DNA from: Kordia algicida OT-1
GTDB lineage: Bacteria > Bacteroidota > Bacteroidia > Flavobacteriales > Flavobacteriaceae
Assembly: GCF_000154725.1 (NCBI RefSeq)
Contig: NZ_DS544873.1
Coordinates: forward strand, 677,569-741,568
Direction: 5' to 3'
DNA length: 64,000 bases
Part shown: one piece after another, positions 1 through 10,200 of the stretch
Position numbering within the stretch: position 1 is the first letter of the stretch
Layout: the number at the start of each line of letters is the position of its first letter
Notes under the pieces: generated by a model
What the model saw: the letters and a program-made list of their open reading frames with translations, nothing else
What the model was told of the DNA's origin: nothing
Databases searched by the model: none
Translations under genes and position numbers: made by a program

Positions 1-558
1 AAAACGAATATCTTTATAAATAAATCCATCTTCAACATAACGATGCAGGCGAAAAAGAATGCCATCAACTTCTTTTACTTCATGTTCCACCAAATTCTCA
101 ATAACATAATCAGCATTCAAAAAATCAATTACACCAAAACCATTTTCATTCAGTTCAGCTTTAATCGATTTCAACGTTCGCAAATTATCAGTTTCATGTT
201 CAAAATAGCCAAAACTTGTAAACAGATTAAATACAGCATCAAACTGTTTCGGATACGGTTTGCACATGTCGTGCACTTCAAAACGAAGCGTTTCATTGGC
301 AAACTGCGAGGCGTGTTCAATACTATTTGGCGACAAATCGACACCAGTAACATCATACCCCATTTTATTCAAAAACACAGAATGTCTGCCTTTTCCGCAA
401 GCCAAATCTAAAATAGTTCCGTTTTCGGGCAAATTCAAAAACTCCACCAAATGCTTCATAAAAGCTTCAGCTTCGTCATATCCACGATCCTTGTAAAGTA
501 TATGATAGTACGGTGTGTCAAACCACGACGCGTACCAAGTTATATTCTCTTTCTGCAT
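1..558 (-). CDS. class I SAM-dependent methyltransferase (3' end beyond window)
   Basis: Reading the minus strand from an ATG at 556-558 gives 186 codons that stay open to the left edge, so the C-terminus is missing. The protein begins MQKENITWYASWFDTPYY. The glycine-rich SAM-binding motif I, ILDLACGKGRHS, lies at about residues 49-60, followed by the acidic motif GVDLSP that should contact the ribose. This is the layout of small cytosolic Rossmann-fold methyltransferases of the UbiE/Methyltransf_11-25 type. The substrate cannot be told from sequence. It is the last gene on this side before the accessory region and looks like ordinary chromosome. The family is secure; the specific function is not assigned. 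Confidence 0.85.
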   Translation of the reverse strand, partial: MQKENITWYASWFDTPYYHILYKDRGYDEAEAFMKHLVEFLNLPENGTILDLACGKGRHSVFLNKMGYDVTGVDLSPNSIEHASQFANETLRFEVHDMCKPYPKQFDAVFNLFTSFGYFEHETDNLRTLKSIKAELNENGFGVIDFLNADYVIENLVEHEVKEVDGILFRLHRYVEDGFIYKDIRF

Positions 559-971
559 AATTTTATTTTAGGGTTTCTACCGTTTTCACGACAGCCAGGC
601 TATCCACACTCGCTTTTTGAATTTTCATTCCGAAGGCAGGATTCTAAATCTAAAGAGCTCAAACAATTGCTGCAATCCTTAACCCGATTTCTATTGAACA
701 ACAAATTAACAACTGCAAAATTAATCTATTTTGTCTTTCTACAGTCGTAGCAAACGTGAAATAATTTCAAAAAAGGAAACATAAGTTCTGTGTTTTCAGA
801 AAACAGCCTTTATGATGTATTGTGAAAAACGATAAGATAATTTTTGTGTAGTGAAGTCGTATGCATAAAATAAATTAAATGTCTATGCTTTTTTTATAGT
901 TAACTACGGTGTTCCCGTACCTAGATATTAATTTATTTTTATAAATTTTGTTCTAATCAAATCTTTATATC
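559..971. other. intergenic region with degenerate dispersed repeat and promoter of the Cys-rich peptide gene
   Basis: No gene is seen in these 413 bases. Positions 675-772 resemble 42980-43073 (see repeat entries). The last 70 bases hold a TACGG (905-909) / CCGTA (915-919) dyad upstream of the small peptide gene at 972. Confidence 0.5.
675..772 (+). repeat. diverged direct repeat, left copy
   Basis: Begins ATCCTTAACCC (675-685) and ends GTGAAATAATTTCAAAA (756-772). Both blocks recur in the same order and orientation at 42980-42990 and 43057-43073, with partly matching sequence between. The two copies bracket the accessory region, and the right copy sits just upstream of an integrase gene. 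Confidence 0.5.
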
Positions 972-1154
972 ATGTTAAAATCAATTTTAAAATTAGGAAC
1001 TGAATTGTCTAAGACAAAACAAAAATCGATTAATGGTGGTAAAACTCCTAGATGTTGTAATCCAACTAATTCTTGCTGTGATCCAGATAGTTATCCTAGT
1101 GATTGCCTTGCTTATGGTGATCCTAATGCTTTTCCTGTACCATATTGCATGTAA
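972..1154 (+). CDS. Cys-rich GG-leader peptide (bacteriocin-like precursor)
   Basis: A 60-residue peptide starting MLKSILKLGTELSKTKQKSINGG. The leader is amphipathic and ends in a double glycine at about residues 22-23, the cut site used by C39 peptidases of bacteriocin exporters. The following 37-residue core has six cysteines, including CC and CCDP, and many Asn, Pro, Ser and Asp. The leader type (LSKxxQKSINGG) recurs in many Bacteroidota bacteriocin-like peptides. No modification enzyme is adjacent; C39 exporters lie at 13.6 and 44.2 kb in the window. A strong terminator follows. Disulfide or thioether formation by the cysteines is possible but unproven. Confidence 0.75.
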   Translation: MLKSILKLGTELSKTKQKSINGGKTPRCCNPTNSCCDPDSYPSDCLAYGDPNAFPVPYCM

Positions 1155-1190
1155 TAGTTATCTACTCAAAGAACTTATATTAATTTACAC

Positions 1191-1221
1191 AAAAAAGTCC
1201 AGTTATTTTCTGGACTTTTTT
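1191..1221 (+). terminator. rho-independent terminator of the Cys-rich peptide gene
   Basis: A perfect 12-bp stem (AAAAAAGTCCAG at 1191-1202 with CTGGACTTTTTT at 1210-1221) and a 7-base loop. The 3' arm ends in a T run. Confidence 0.85.
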
Positions 1222-1235
1222 AAAAAAAATATATT

Positions 1236-1390
1236 TTAGAAAGTTTCTAACTTTCTTCTCCAACTACGGTTTTCGCTTGTGTGGTTATAAAACCTGTACT
1301 TGCATTTCCGTATACCAGAGTTATGTTTCTTTACGGTTGTTTCTAAAATCGGTAAAGTAGAATTCCCAAATTTTAAACACAAATTTTTAA
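1236..1390 (-). pseudogene. short frameshifted coding remnant
   Basis: Translating the minus strand gives a sensible stretch, NSTLPILETTVKKHNS. After a change of frame it continues as LVYGNASTGFITTQAK and ends TVVGEES-stop near 1240. The two halves read like the C-terminus of one protein joined across a frameshift. No start or complete domain remains and the family is not recognised. It lies between two terminators, so any expression would be weak. Confidence 0.3.
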
Positions 1391-1394
1391 AAAA

Positions 1395-1420
1395 GTAAAG
1401 CGATCCTAAGATCGCTTTAC
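1395..1420 (-). terminator. rho-independent terminator of the lanthipeptide precursor gene at 1429
   Basis: Perfect 11-bp stem (1395-1405 with 1410-1420, GTAAAGCGATC/GATCGCTTTAC). On the minus strand it is followed by TTTTTT. It sits directly after the stop codon at 1429-1431. Confidence 0.85.
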
Positions 1421-1428
1421 GTATGATA

Positions 1429-1653
1429 TTAACAAATTGGATATGCTGTTTGACCACAGGTAGCAGAAACATCACAGTTATCAATTGTGTGTCCCGGGTT
1501 GCAAGGTTCCGAATGGCATTCGCAAAAGGATTCATTAGTTACACGACAATTAAAGTTTATAAGTGTGTCAGTTCCACCTTTAATTTTCATTACCTTAAGA
1601 TTAGAAATAAATTTCTTGTTCAGGGTCAGTGCTTTAAAACTCTTTTTTTTCAT
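1429..1653 (-). CDS. class I lanthipeptide-type precursor peptide
   Basis: A 74-residue peptide with the Bacteroidota class I lanthipeptide leader (MKKKSFKALTLNKKFISNL, then a double glycine at about residues 26-27). The core is rich in Cys (six), Thr and Ser, the residues LanB and LanC join into thioether rings. The same leader pattern occurs three more times at 29.9-31.3 kb. No lanB, lanC or dedicated transporter is beside it, so modification would have to come from enzymes elsewhere in the genome. It ends at a strong hairpin terminator. Assignment to the leader family is confident; ring formation is inferred. Confidence 0.8.
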   Translation of the reverse strand: MKKKSFKALTLNKKFISNLKVMKIKGGTDTLINFNCRVTNESFCECHSEPCNPGHTIDNCDVSATCGQTAYPIC

Positions 1654-2285
1654 GGTTAATATATTTATAAATTACGTTTAGAAACAAATATATGATTAAG
1701 TACTTATGTATGCAATGAATAGGAGTCGGTTTTGAGTAAATAAGACTTTAATTAGTGGTAACTACGTAAGTGTTTTAATGACATGTTGTACGGGTAATAA
1801 TAGAATTGAAAAGTTAGCACAAGAAACGTTTAAAATATTGGAATTGAACCTTGGCTAGTACTTTTTCTGCCTATTCCCTAAACTTCCTAACTTTGCAAAG
1901 TAATCACAAACGACATCATAATTTTATGTTGGGGTTTCCACTATATATTGCTGCTTCGCGCAGTATAAAGCGGTCAGGCTATTCACTATTCCTCTGTAAA
2001 TTCTAAAAATATACATGTTTGATTTTCATGTATTTAAAATTTAAAGGATTAACTGCGAACAGGTAATCGTATTCGTTTGTGTATTCTTATTTTATTTAGT
2101 TATACTTTTCAAAAATATAGATAAATACCATATTTTTTAAATTATCAATAAAGAATATGCTTTTTATTTTATTAAAAATATATTTAATAAAAGTAATTAT
2201 AATTACTCACTCTAATATTTTACGAAAATTCTAATTGCGAAAACGTAATCTTTATCTTAATTTAGGTAAAGAAAATTTATTTTAT
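1654..2285. other. AT-rich intergenic region with a degenerate dispersed repeat
   Basis: Holds the promoter region of the minus-strand lanthipeptide gene. A fragment near 1918-2000 (GGGGTTTCCACTATAT, then CAGGCTATTCACTAT) resembles intergenic repeats common in flavobacteria; related words occur at about 594 and 42907. Positions 2010-2230 are extremely AT-rich and carry no recognisable gene. Confidence 0.4.
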
Positions 2286-3371
2286 ATGCCATTAAGAGCA
2301 ATCGTGGATAACGAGGAGATTATTTCTTCTTTTTTAACTAAAGAAGAATGGGTTGAATTAACTAGAAAAGTTAAATTAAATTCTTTAGATGTAATTATTT
2401 GTGACACTGATCGAAAAGGAGTTTTAAAAATCAATAAAAATGGAACTCAATATTTTGCTCATAAAAGAGGAGAAAAACCTGAAAATTGGAAACCTGAAAA
2501 TATCAAAATTATTGATATTAAAAACCAAGTTCTTTTAGGTTGTAATGATGCTGGTTGGAATTCTATATCAGAATATATTTACACTGATTTATATATTGAT
2601 ATAGTTGCTACTAAAAATCAACATAAAGTTGGATTTAAAATAGAGTTGACTTCTTCAAAATTATCAGAAATTGAGAATTTACAAGAAAAATATAAAGCTA
2701 ATGATATTAGAGTTTGTTGGCTGTTTAAAAAACCTCCTAAAGAAATTACAAATTATGATGATTCAATTCAAGCGAACAAAGAAATCCCTTCATTCAAATT
2801 GATAGAGAATGAGCAAAAGCAATTAAAAGTCCAATTAAACCAACACAATTTAAATATTCGTGAATTCATTAGTAGTCTTTTGTCAAGGAAGATTAAATTT
2901 GCTCCAGAGTTAAAAGCTAAAGAAGCACAAGAAATTGAAGTTCATTTTTTTAAACATATTTGTTATAATTGCGGAGAAAACCAACATGCTTATTTTATTG
3001 AAGAAACATTGCAAAGTATCTGTGGCATTGAAATATACATCGGGAATTCAATGTGGAATAGTGATAGTCTAAAATATCATCCAAATATTGTTAATTCAGT
3101 CCTCAATTATGAAAAATCAGAACATGGTAGTCATTTAAAAATTGGCGAAATTAAAGAAAGATATAGTCGTACTACGAGAAGTTCTTACATGTCATTTGGC
3201 TGTTACAAATGTGATGCGCTTTTTGGAGATTGGTATTTACAAGAAGATATCAGAGAAGCAAAGCTTTATGGCTCTGAAGAAATTATATATGTTGAGATTG
3301 AATCAATTGATCTGAAAGATCACTCTTTTCATTGGTGTTACAGTGAAACTAAAAATTACTGTAATCAATGA
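2286..3371 (+). CDS. CoiA-like protein with C-terminal zinc-ribbon cysteines; candidate defence gene
   Basis: A 361-residue protein from ATG 2286 (MPLRAIVDNEE), preferred over an in-frame TTG at 2235. The first half resembles competence protein CoiA-like nuclease proteins: an MPLRA start, a TDLYIDIVATKNQHKVGFKIEL stretch typical of a restriction-nuclease-like core, then an Arg/Trp-rich strand (DIRVCWLFKK). The second half has two Cys pairs, CYNC near residue 231 and CYKC near residue 311, probably binding zinc. The stop overlaps the next start by 4 bases, so it is translationally coupled to the giant gene that follows. CoiA homologues act on DNA in competence, but here the context suggests a nuclease component of a defence operon. 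That role is inference. Confidence 0.6.
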   Translation: MPLRAIVDNEEIISSFLTKEEWVELTRKVKLNSLDVIICDTDRKGVLKINKNGTQYFAHKRGEKPENWKPENIKIIDIKNQVLLGCNDAGWNSISEYIYTDLYIDIVATKNQHKVGFKIELTSSKLSEIENLQEKYKANDIRVCWLFKKPPKEITNYDDSIQANKEIPSFKLIENEQKQLKVQLNQHNLNIREFISSLLSRKIKFAPELKAKEAQEIEVHFFKHICYNCGENQHAYFIEETLQSICGIEIYIGNSMWNSDSLKYHPNIVNSVLNYEKSEHGSHLKIGEIKERYSRTTRSSYMSFGCYKCDALFGDWYLQEDIREAKLYGSEEIIYVEIESIDLKDHSFHWCYSETKNYCNQ

Positions 3372-6300
3372 AAAAAAATACACAACTTTCAATAAATTAC
3401 ACTACTCAAGAAAAAATCAAGTCTTTAAGTAAGCGAATAGGATACTTAACTACAAATAGAAGCCGTAATAATTATATTGATGTAAAAATAAAATCAGAAA
3501 ATCTTCAATATAATCTGTCTTTATTACTAAGTCATATCATCCTTAAGCTGGATATGCCTGACAGAAGCAAAAAAGCTTTTTTGAGCATTATAGAAGAATA
3601 TAATTCTGAAAACAATACCAATTTAAAATTTAAAGATTTTGAAGAAATAAATTGGATAAGAGTCATAAATAAAAATATTTTCCTACCTCGATTAGTTTGT
3701 AGCTTTTTATGGAATATAGAGAATTCTTCCAAGAAAAACGAAATAAAAATACCAGTAGGGAAAGAGCATGTTACCGCTTGCCTTAAAATTTATTATGATA
3801 AGTATTTTTTTAACGAACACTTAACAATAAATAGGGATTGTTTAGATCAAATTTTAAAAGATCATACCATCAAGAGCATTACAATAGATTGGTTGTTAGA
3901 TAAAAATATTATTGCGATTCATCTTGATAGGGAAGCATATATTTGGAAGGCACAAAATTATCTTCGATATCTTGGAGATGAAATCACAGCTACTATTTGG
4001 TTATTAATCGGTGGAGAAAATGCTACAAAAGAGCAATTTAGCTTATTTTTCGATAATATAAATGAAGTCAAACTTTACACAAATCACATTGATGATTATT
4101 TATCCGAAAAAAATATAGCTAGATTAAGTGAACTCTCAATGTTCTTTTTAAGAACTGAGAATGACTTTAACAATTCAAAAGAGGAATTCAAAAAAAATTG
4201 GTTGGATGCAGAAGGTTATGTTCATAATGACATAAATACTGAAATTCCAAAACTTATTTTTAACTATAACTCTCCATATGACTTTATCAATAGTTTAGAA
4301 TATTATAGAGAAGAATACACCAACACTTTCGATTATCAAAGTATAAGAAGTATATGTCATCCTTTTTTCAACATCATCTTTGCTCATGATAAGAAAGAAC
4401 ATATATTCCATTGTAATTTCATTGACCTACTTTCGAATACTTCACAAGCTCCACTAATTTGGATTTTATATGACCACATAAAACATAATTTTTCTTCTAT
4501 AATTCCTTACTTAATAACTAATGTTAGTACAATACCTATTGCCTTCAAATTGATAGCTGAGATTGAAATAGATCAAGATGTTTTAATTGAACAATCCAAT
4601 CGTGATTCAAAATTTGTAGAAAGCTGTGAACTAAAAAATACTTTTTGGCTTCAAATGCTAGATTTAACATTAGAGCAATTAAGCACAATCAATGATGATG
4701 TAGTTAAAGGGGAAGTCTTATCAAAAATTTTAATCAATTTATCAAAAGAAGTTTTTGTTAGTAGATCACACCAAATTAATGGAAATATATTAAGTGAAAT
4801 TTTAGAAAAACGCTACACAAGAACACTAAAAAGGCTCAAAGAGTATAGAAAATATAAAGCAATTAATTTGTCATTAGGATCAATTAAAGCAAGATTTATT
4901 TTTGATGTGCTCCCAAGTATCATTACTTTACTTATAAATGACTTTTATTCTTACAAGCATTATGACCCAAATTTGACGTGTGTAAATCTAGGACTAATTG
5001 ATTTATCTATTGAATTAATCAAAATTTGTGATCTTAAAATTTTAAAAAATGAAATCTCAACAGAAAGAGAAAATGAAATTATAGCTTCTAAGAAAAAATT
5101 AATTTTGGTATTAAAAAAGTATCTCTATCAGTTTCAGATTCAAAATCAAGTTAATATTAAATTTTACGAATCTATTCCAATAGAAAAAAGATTCATAAAT
5201 AAAACTTTTTATAAATGCGGTCTAGAAATAATTGATTGGGGATATATGCTATTATTTTTTGAAAAGGAAAAATTACTAGATGAGTATTTAAGTGAATTTA
5301 AAAGCAGTATTCTAATTGAAACCACTACTAATGAATATAGTGATTATAACAGAATACTGTTTCATAATATTAGGAACTTTTTAAAAATATTAATGCTAGG
5401 TTTTTTAACAATAAATAAAGATAAAGATAAGTATGAAATTAATGGTTATCCATTTTCGTCATCAATTAATAAATTAGAAGAAAGTATAAAGTTTTTATCA
5501 GTTAAGTATTCGGTAAATGAAATTCATAACAGTAGACTTGATGTTTTTGATCAGAAATTTGATTGGGATACTTACTACCCGAATTTCAAAGGCTTAAATG
5601 AATTATTATATTCTTGTATTTATTATTTTGAAGAAAGTAATAAGGAAGAATTTATTTTCAACTTATTTGAGGATTCAAATGACATCACTAGAATGCTAAG
5701 TGCTATTAATATTCTAGATTCTAAAAAGTTAGAGAAAACTATATCTAATAAGCTTGATAAAATTAATATTAATAAGTTTTTGGATGGAGTCTATTCTCTT
5801 ACAAATTTACAAAATACTCTTATTGAAGCGGTTAATTCAGACGACTACTGGGAATTAGCAAAACCACTAATCGATAAGATCAAAAGTTATATAGAACGCA
5901 AAAAAAATGATTTTAATACTAAAATGCTTCTATTTGAGGTAAGTTTATTGTTAGCTTTCAAGGAAAAAGATATTAAAAAAATGATGGAAATTGCCATTCC
6001 AGAAAAGGAGTATTCTATCAATAAAATTAATACAAAAGGAAACAATCTAAAAAAGTTTTTCATTTCCATTTTTGAGTTATACAATAATAAAAATCATGAA
6101 AGAGCTATTGAAATCCTAAAGCTATTATTAACCAATGAAACAAACAATATTCGTTTCGCTTTTCAGCTGTATAGGGCGGAAACTATTCAAGCATTTAATT
6201 CTAGTGATATAGCTCAATTAAAAGGCATTAAACATGAATGGGAAAATTTTATAACTCAACTGTCAGACAATGACAAAAAAGGTCTTATATACTATTCTGA

Positions 6301-7219
6301 ATCCATAGATACAGTCAATATATATCATTATGTAGCTACAAATGATTATCTTAAATTTGACCAGACTATAAGTGTTTTGACTCTAAAAAGTTTATATGAT
6401 GAAACGTTTATAGAAATTATATATAATCATTACATAAAAAGAGAATTGTATGAGGTAGCATACGATTATTTAAATAAAGTTCAAGGTTATTATTCTAAAA
6501 ATGAAATAGAAATCCCATTGGTGGTTTCACAGCTCAAACATCAACATTTTGACGAAGAAATTCTAAATAAATTCAAATTGAATTTAAGAAGTTTACCAAC
6601 TTTAAGAGTAGACGATATACCAAAAGTATTGCCAGGTAATCTAAATGGAAAATTTAATTTGAATCTTTTTATCCTACAAGAGCTTATTCAAGCTTCACAC
6701 ATTATGGTTGATAAAATTGAATCTGTAAGACAAATAACCCATGAAAATCGCTTCAATGACTTATTATTAGCTATTTTAAAGCTACGTTTCTCAATTTGGG
6801 GTTGGAACATTTCAGATCAACAAAGAATTGGAATATCTGATGGAGGAAAAGATGCGGGTTCAGCGGATATAACCATAGATTCGTCAGGAAATCTACAAAT
6901 AGCTTTATTGGAAGGGTTAATCTTAAAAAACAAAAAATACACACATACACACTTTTTAAAATGTCGTAAGTATTCTAAATCTTTAGACTTGTACTTTATG
7001 ATAGTTTATGTTTTAGGAAAAGGAAAAGACTTCATCAAAGAATGTGAAAAATACAAAAAGCATATAGAAAGTATAGATTATCCGTTGAATTTTTCATTTG
7101 ATAAAACCCCTATTGATATAAGTAATGAGTTTAAAAACATAGGGCATTTACAAGTATTGAAATCAAATAGTTCCAACAAAAAAGAAATGTATCATTTAAT
7201 TATAGATTTAATACAATAA
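3368..7219 (+). CDS. giant helical protein with C-terminal PD-(D/E)XK-like region; candidate defence gene
   Basis: A 1283-residue, Lys/Asn/Ile-rich protein, predicted by eye to be mostly alpha helix with TPR-like or HEAT-like stretches and no obvious membrane segment. The only distinct motif is C-terminal. After FSIWGWNISDQQRIGISDGG comes AGSADITI (Asp 1167), then IALLEGLIL (Glu 1182), then a Tyr/Phe-rich strand. This D...E-x-L spacing fits a PD-(D/E)XK-like nuclease core whose usual lysine is replaced. Its start overlaps the CoiA-like gene by 4 bases, and a 56-base gap separates it from the STAND gene. I do not recognise a named family. A sensor or scaffold carrying a nuclease effector is the inference from context. 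Confidence 0.45.
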   Translation: MKKNTQLSINYTTQEKIKSLSKRIGYLTTNRSRNNYIDVKIKSENLQYNLSLLLSHIILKLDMPDRSKKAFLSIIEEYNSENNTNLKFKDFEEINWIRVINKNIFLPRLVCSFLWNIENSSKKNEIKIPVGKEHVTACLKIYYDKYFFNEHLTINRDCLDQILKDHTIKSITIDWLLDKNIIAIHLDREAYIWKAQNYLRYLGDEITATIWLLIGGENATKEQFSLFFDNINEVKLYTNHIDDYLSEKNIARLSELSMFFLRTENDFNNSKEEFKKNWLDAEGYVHNDINTEIPKLIFNYNSPYDFINSLEYYREEYTNTFDYQSIRSICHPFFNIIFAHDKKEHIFHCNFIDLLSNTSQAPLIWILYDHIKHNFSSIIPYLITNVSTIPIAFKLIAEIEIDQDVLIEQSNRDSKFVESCELKNTFWLQMLDLTLEQLSTINDDVVKGEVLSKILINLSKEVFVSRSHQINGNILSEILEKRYTRTLKRLKEYRKYKAINLSLGSIKARFIFDVLPSIITLLINDFYSYKHYDPNLTCVNLGLIDLSIELIKICDLKILKNEISTERENEIIASKKKLILVLKKYLYQFQIQNQVNIKFYESIPIEKRFINKTFYKCGLEIIDWGYMLLFFEKEKLLDEYLSEFKSSILIETTTNEYSDYNRILFHNIRNFLKILMLGFLTINKDKDKYEINGYPFSSSINKLEESIKFLSVKYSVNEIHNSRLDVFDQKFDWDTYYPNFKGLNELLYSCIYYFEESNKEEFIFNLFEDSNDITRMLSAINILDSKKLEKTISNKLDKININKFLDGVYSLTNLQNTLIEAVNSDDYWELAKPLIDKIKSYIERKKNDFNTKMLLFEVSLLLAFKEKDIKKMMEIAIPEKEYSINKINTKGNNLKKFFISIFELYNNKNHERAIEILKLLLTNETNNIRFAFQLYRAETIQAFNSSDIAQLKGIKHEWENFITQLSDNDKKGLIYYSESIDTVNIYHYVATNDYLKFDQTISVLTLKSLYDETFIEIIYNHYIKRELYEVAYDYLNKVQGYYSKNEIEIPLVVSQLKHQHFDEEILNKFKLNLRSLPTLRVDDIPKVLPGNLNGKFNLNLFILQELIQASHIMVDKIESVRQITHENRFNDLLLAILKLRFSIWGWNISDQQRIGISDGGKDAGSADITIDSSGNLQIALLEGLILKNKKYTHTHFLKCRKYSKSLDLYFMIVYVLGKGKDFIKECEKYKKHIESIDYPLNFSFDKTPIDISNEFKNIGHLQVLKSNSSNKKEMYHLIIDLIQ

Positions 7220-7275
7220 TGAAAAAGTCAAAACAAAAAGTAAAAAACATATAATTATTTAAAATAATAAATTAA

Positions 7276-10200
7276 ATGATTCAACTATCTAGCATTAAAG
7301 AGCGATTAAAGAATTTCAACGATACAGAATTTCAAGAGTTGTGTGACTCCTTTTTAGGTTTACGACATAGAGGTTACAAAGCTTACGCACGTAGTGGTGC
7401 TCACAATATAAAGCAAAAAACGACAATAGGTACTCCCGATTCCTTTTTCTTGATGCCTAATGGACGCTATTTATTTATTGAATCAACTACTATAGCTCAT
7501 AAGGGTAACCAACTTTTAGATAAGTTAAAACAAGATATATCTAATTGTTTAAATAAAAAAAAAACAGGAATTCCTGTAAATAAAATACAAGAAATTATTC
7601 TTTGTTATAATTCTAATCTAACAGCTCACCAATTAGAAGAAGTTAATAAAGAAGCTATTGAAGTCATGGGAAAGCTTCCAACTCATAATAGTCTAAATTC
7701 ATTAGCACATGAGTTATTTTTTCATCATAAAAATTTAGTACATCATTATTTGAAATTACCTCTTGATACAGGACAGGTTATTTTATTAGAAAAATTTATT
7801 GAAGAATATGACAATGGAAAACAGAAGCTCGCAACACCTTTGGCGGGAAAGTTTCTTCATAGAGTTGAAGAATTAAAAAAGGTTCAGCAAAACTTAAATT
7901 CAAATGATATAGTCATTATTTCAGGAGCATCGGGTGTAGGTAAGTCTAAATTAGCGTTACAAGCAATCAAAGAATTTTTAGAATTAAACTTAAACTATAA
8001 TGCCTATGCTATCTCGCCCAAAGGAGCAGATATATTAGATGACTTGAGGAGTTATTTTGATACCAAAGAAAATAGTATTCTTTTTGTAGATGATGTTAAT
8101 AGATTTGACAAGTTTGAGCAAATACTTGGGTTCTACGGAGAACTTAAAAAAGGAAAACTAAAGCTTATTTTAACTGTTCGCGATTATGCATTGGAAAATG
8201 TTAGAGATTGGTTAGCTCTTTATAAAAGTTCCATAATCAAAGTGAAAGGATTTAATGATGAAGAAATTAAAACAATCTTACAAGCTAAACCCTATGAGAT
8301 TTTTAATGATATATATCAGCGTAAAATCTGTTCAATAGCTAAAGGAAATGCCAGACTTGCAGTTATGATGGCGATTATTGCTAAAAAAACTAATACATTA
8401 GATTTATTTAATGACGTTTCAGATTTATTTGAACAATATTTTCGAACTTTTACATATGATAAAGATTCTTTTAAAGATAAAAGAGTTTTAAAAGCATTGG
8501 GTATACTTTCGTTTTTTTACACACTACCTTATAATGATAATGAAATATTAGATTCAGTTTCAAATGCGTTTTCAATTTCTAGTGACGAATTACGAGAAGC
8601 TTTCGATGTACTGCATAATTTAGACTTTATTGAATTAAACTATCATCATGTTAGAATAGGAGAACAGAATCTTTCCACGTATTATTTTTATAAAGTATTT
8701 ATAAAAGATAAATTATTGTCATTTGATTCGCTTTGGAGAAATTATTTCAATTCTCATCAACAAAGATTTAGAGATACACTATACCCAATTTTTCAAAATT
8801 TTAATAAAGATTTTTTTATTAGCCAGATAAAGCCTGTGTTACTTTCTTATTGGTTAAACATTGACAGTGAAAAAAGTGAAATAAGATTTTTGAAGTTTTC
8901 ATGGGAATTCATTCCAAACGAATGCTTAACACATATTAATTCAATTATTGAAAAAAAGGAATACTCAAAAGTTACAGAGCTAAAGGTAACGTATGAGAGA
9001 AATGAATTTACTTCTACCTCAAATAGAGAAGTATACTTGGACTTACTTGCTAATTTTTTTAAAGATCAAGAATATAGTTTAGAAGCGATTGATACTTCTT
9101 TTGGGCTTATAGAACGAGAACCACGCCATCTATCACAATTGATTTACAGAATAGATCAAAACTTTTATTTTTCGGAAGAAGATTATAATTGTCAATTTAG
9201 AAGACAATCAGATTTAATAGATTACCTAATTACGAACTTAAACAAAGGAGAGTTGTATAAACTTTCCTTCTTAACAATCTCAAAAACTATACTAAGAGCA
9301 TTACATTGGGAAGATAAAGAAAAAGCACCAAAAGAAGTTAGTAGAAGTTCAGTAAAGCAAATACGGCATAAGATTATAAAAACTATTTTAAGTCTCTATG
9401 AAATATTTCCAAGAGAATGCTATAATATAATATTTGATTTTTCAATTGAATCTACAAGATACAGTACTGATACAACCAAATTTGATCTTACTTATTTAAT
9501 TCCATGGATAGATGCAAATTTAGATAAAAATAATTTTCAGCATTGTTATTATATTCAAGAACTGATCCGAGCTTGTATTAAAAAAAAATATATCCATGAT
9601 GACTTTAAGCGATTAAAGCTATCATTTGAACACCCTACATATAAGATTTTTGAATTAGTTAATTGGAGTAGAAAAAGAGCAAAAGACAGTTATGATTTTG
9701 ATAATTATAAAGAATTCGAGCAATTAAAGAAAATTGAAATTGAAGAAAATTTAACTTTCACATCGAAAAATGAAATAAAATCTTTCTTTCAACGATACAT
9801 TAAAATTTTAGAATGGGATAAGATAAACCTTTACTCACAACATTATGTGATAAACATAATTATAACATCAAATTTGAAAAACGATAAAGAAATTGGATTT
9901 ATTACGTTTTTAGAATTTGCTAGACTTAGGGATAAAGGCACTTTTAATTCTGAAGTCTTTGTTTCTTATGTAGCAACTGATGAGTTTACTATCGATTTAG
10001 AATTAACTGAGAGATTTTGGAAAATTATTGATTCTGAAAAATTAAATCAAAAGTGGAAAATTGATATACTTACAAGTTTACATGAAAAAGATATATCGGA
10101 AGAATATCTTCTTCGACTTTATACCTTTTTTAGTAATACTAATGTAGATTTTGGAATTGACCATAAGCGCCTCCAAAAATATGAGAAATTAGATTCTGAT

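Noticed and set aside
2235-2285. TTG start 17 codons upstream of the CoiA-like ATG
   Set aside because: The extension MRKRNLYLNLGKENLFY has no family support, and MPLRA is the usual CoiA-like start.
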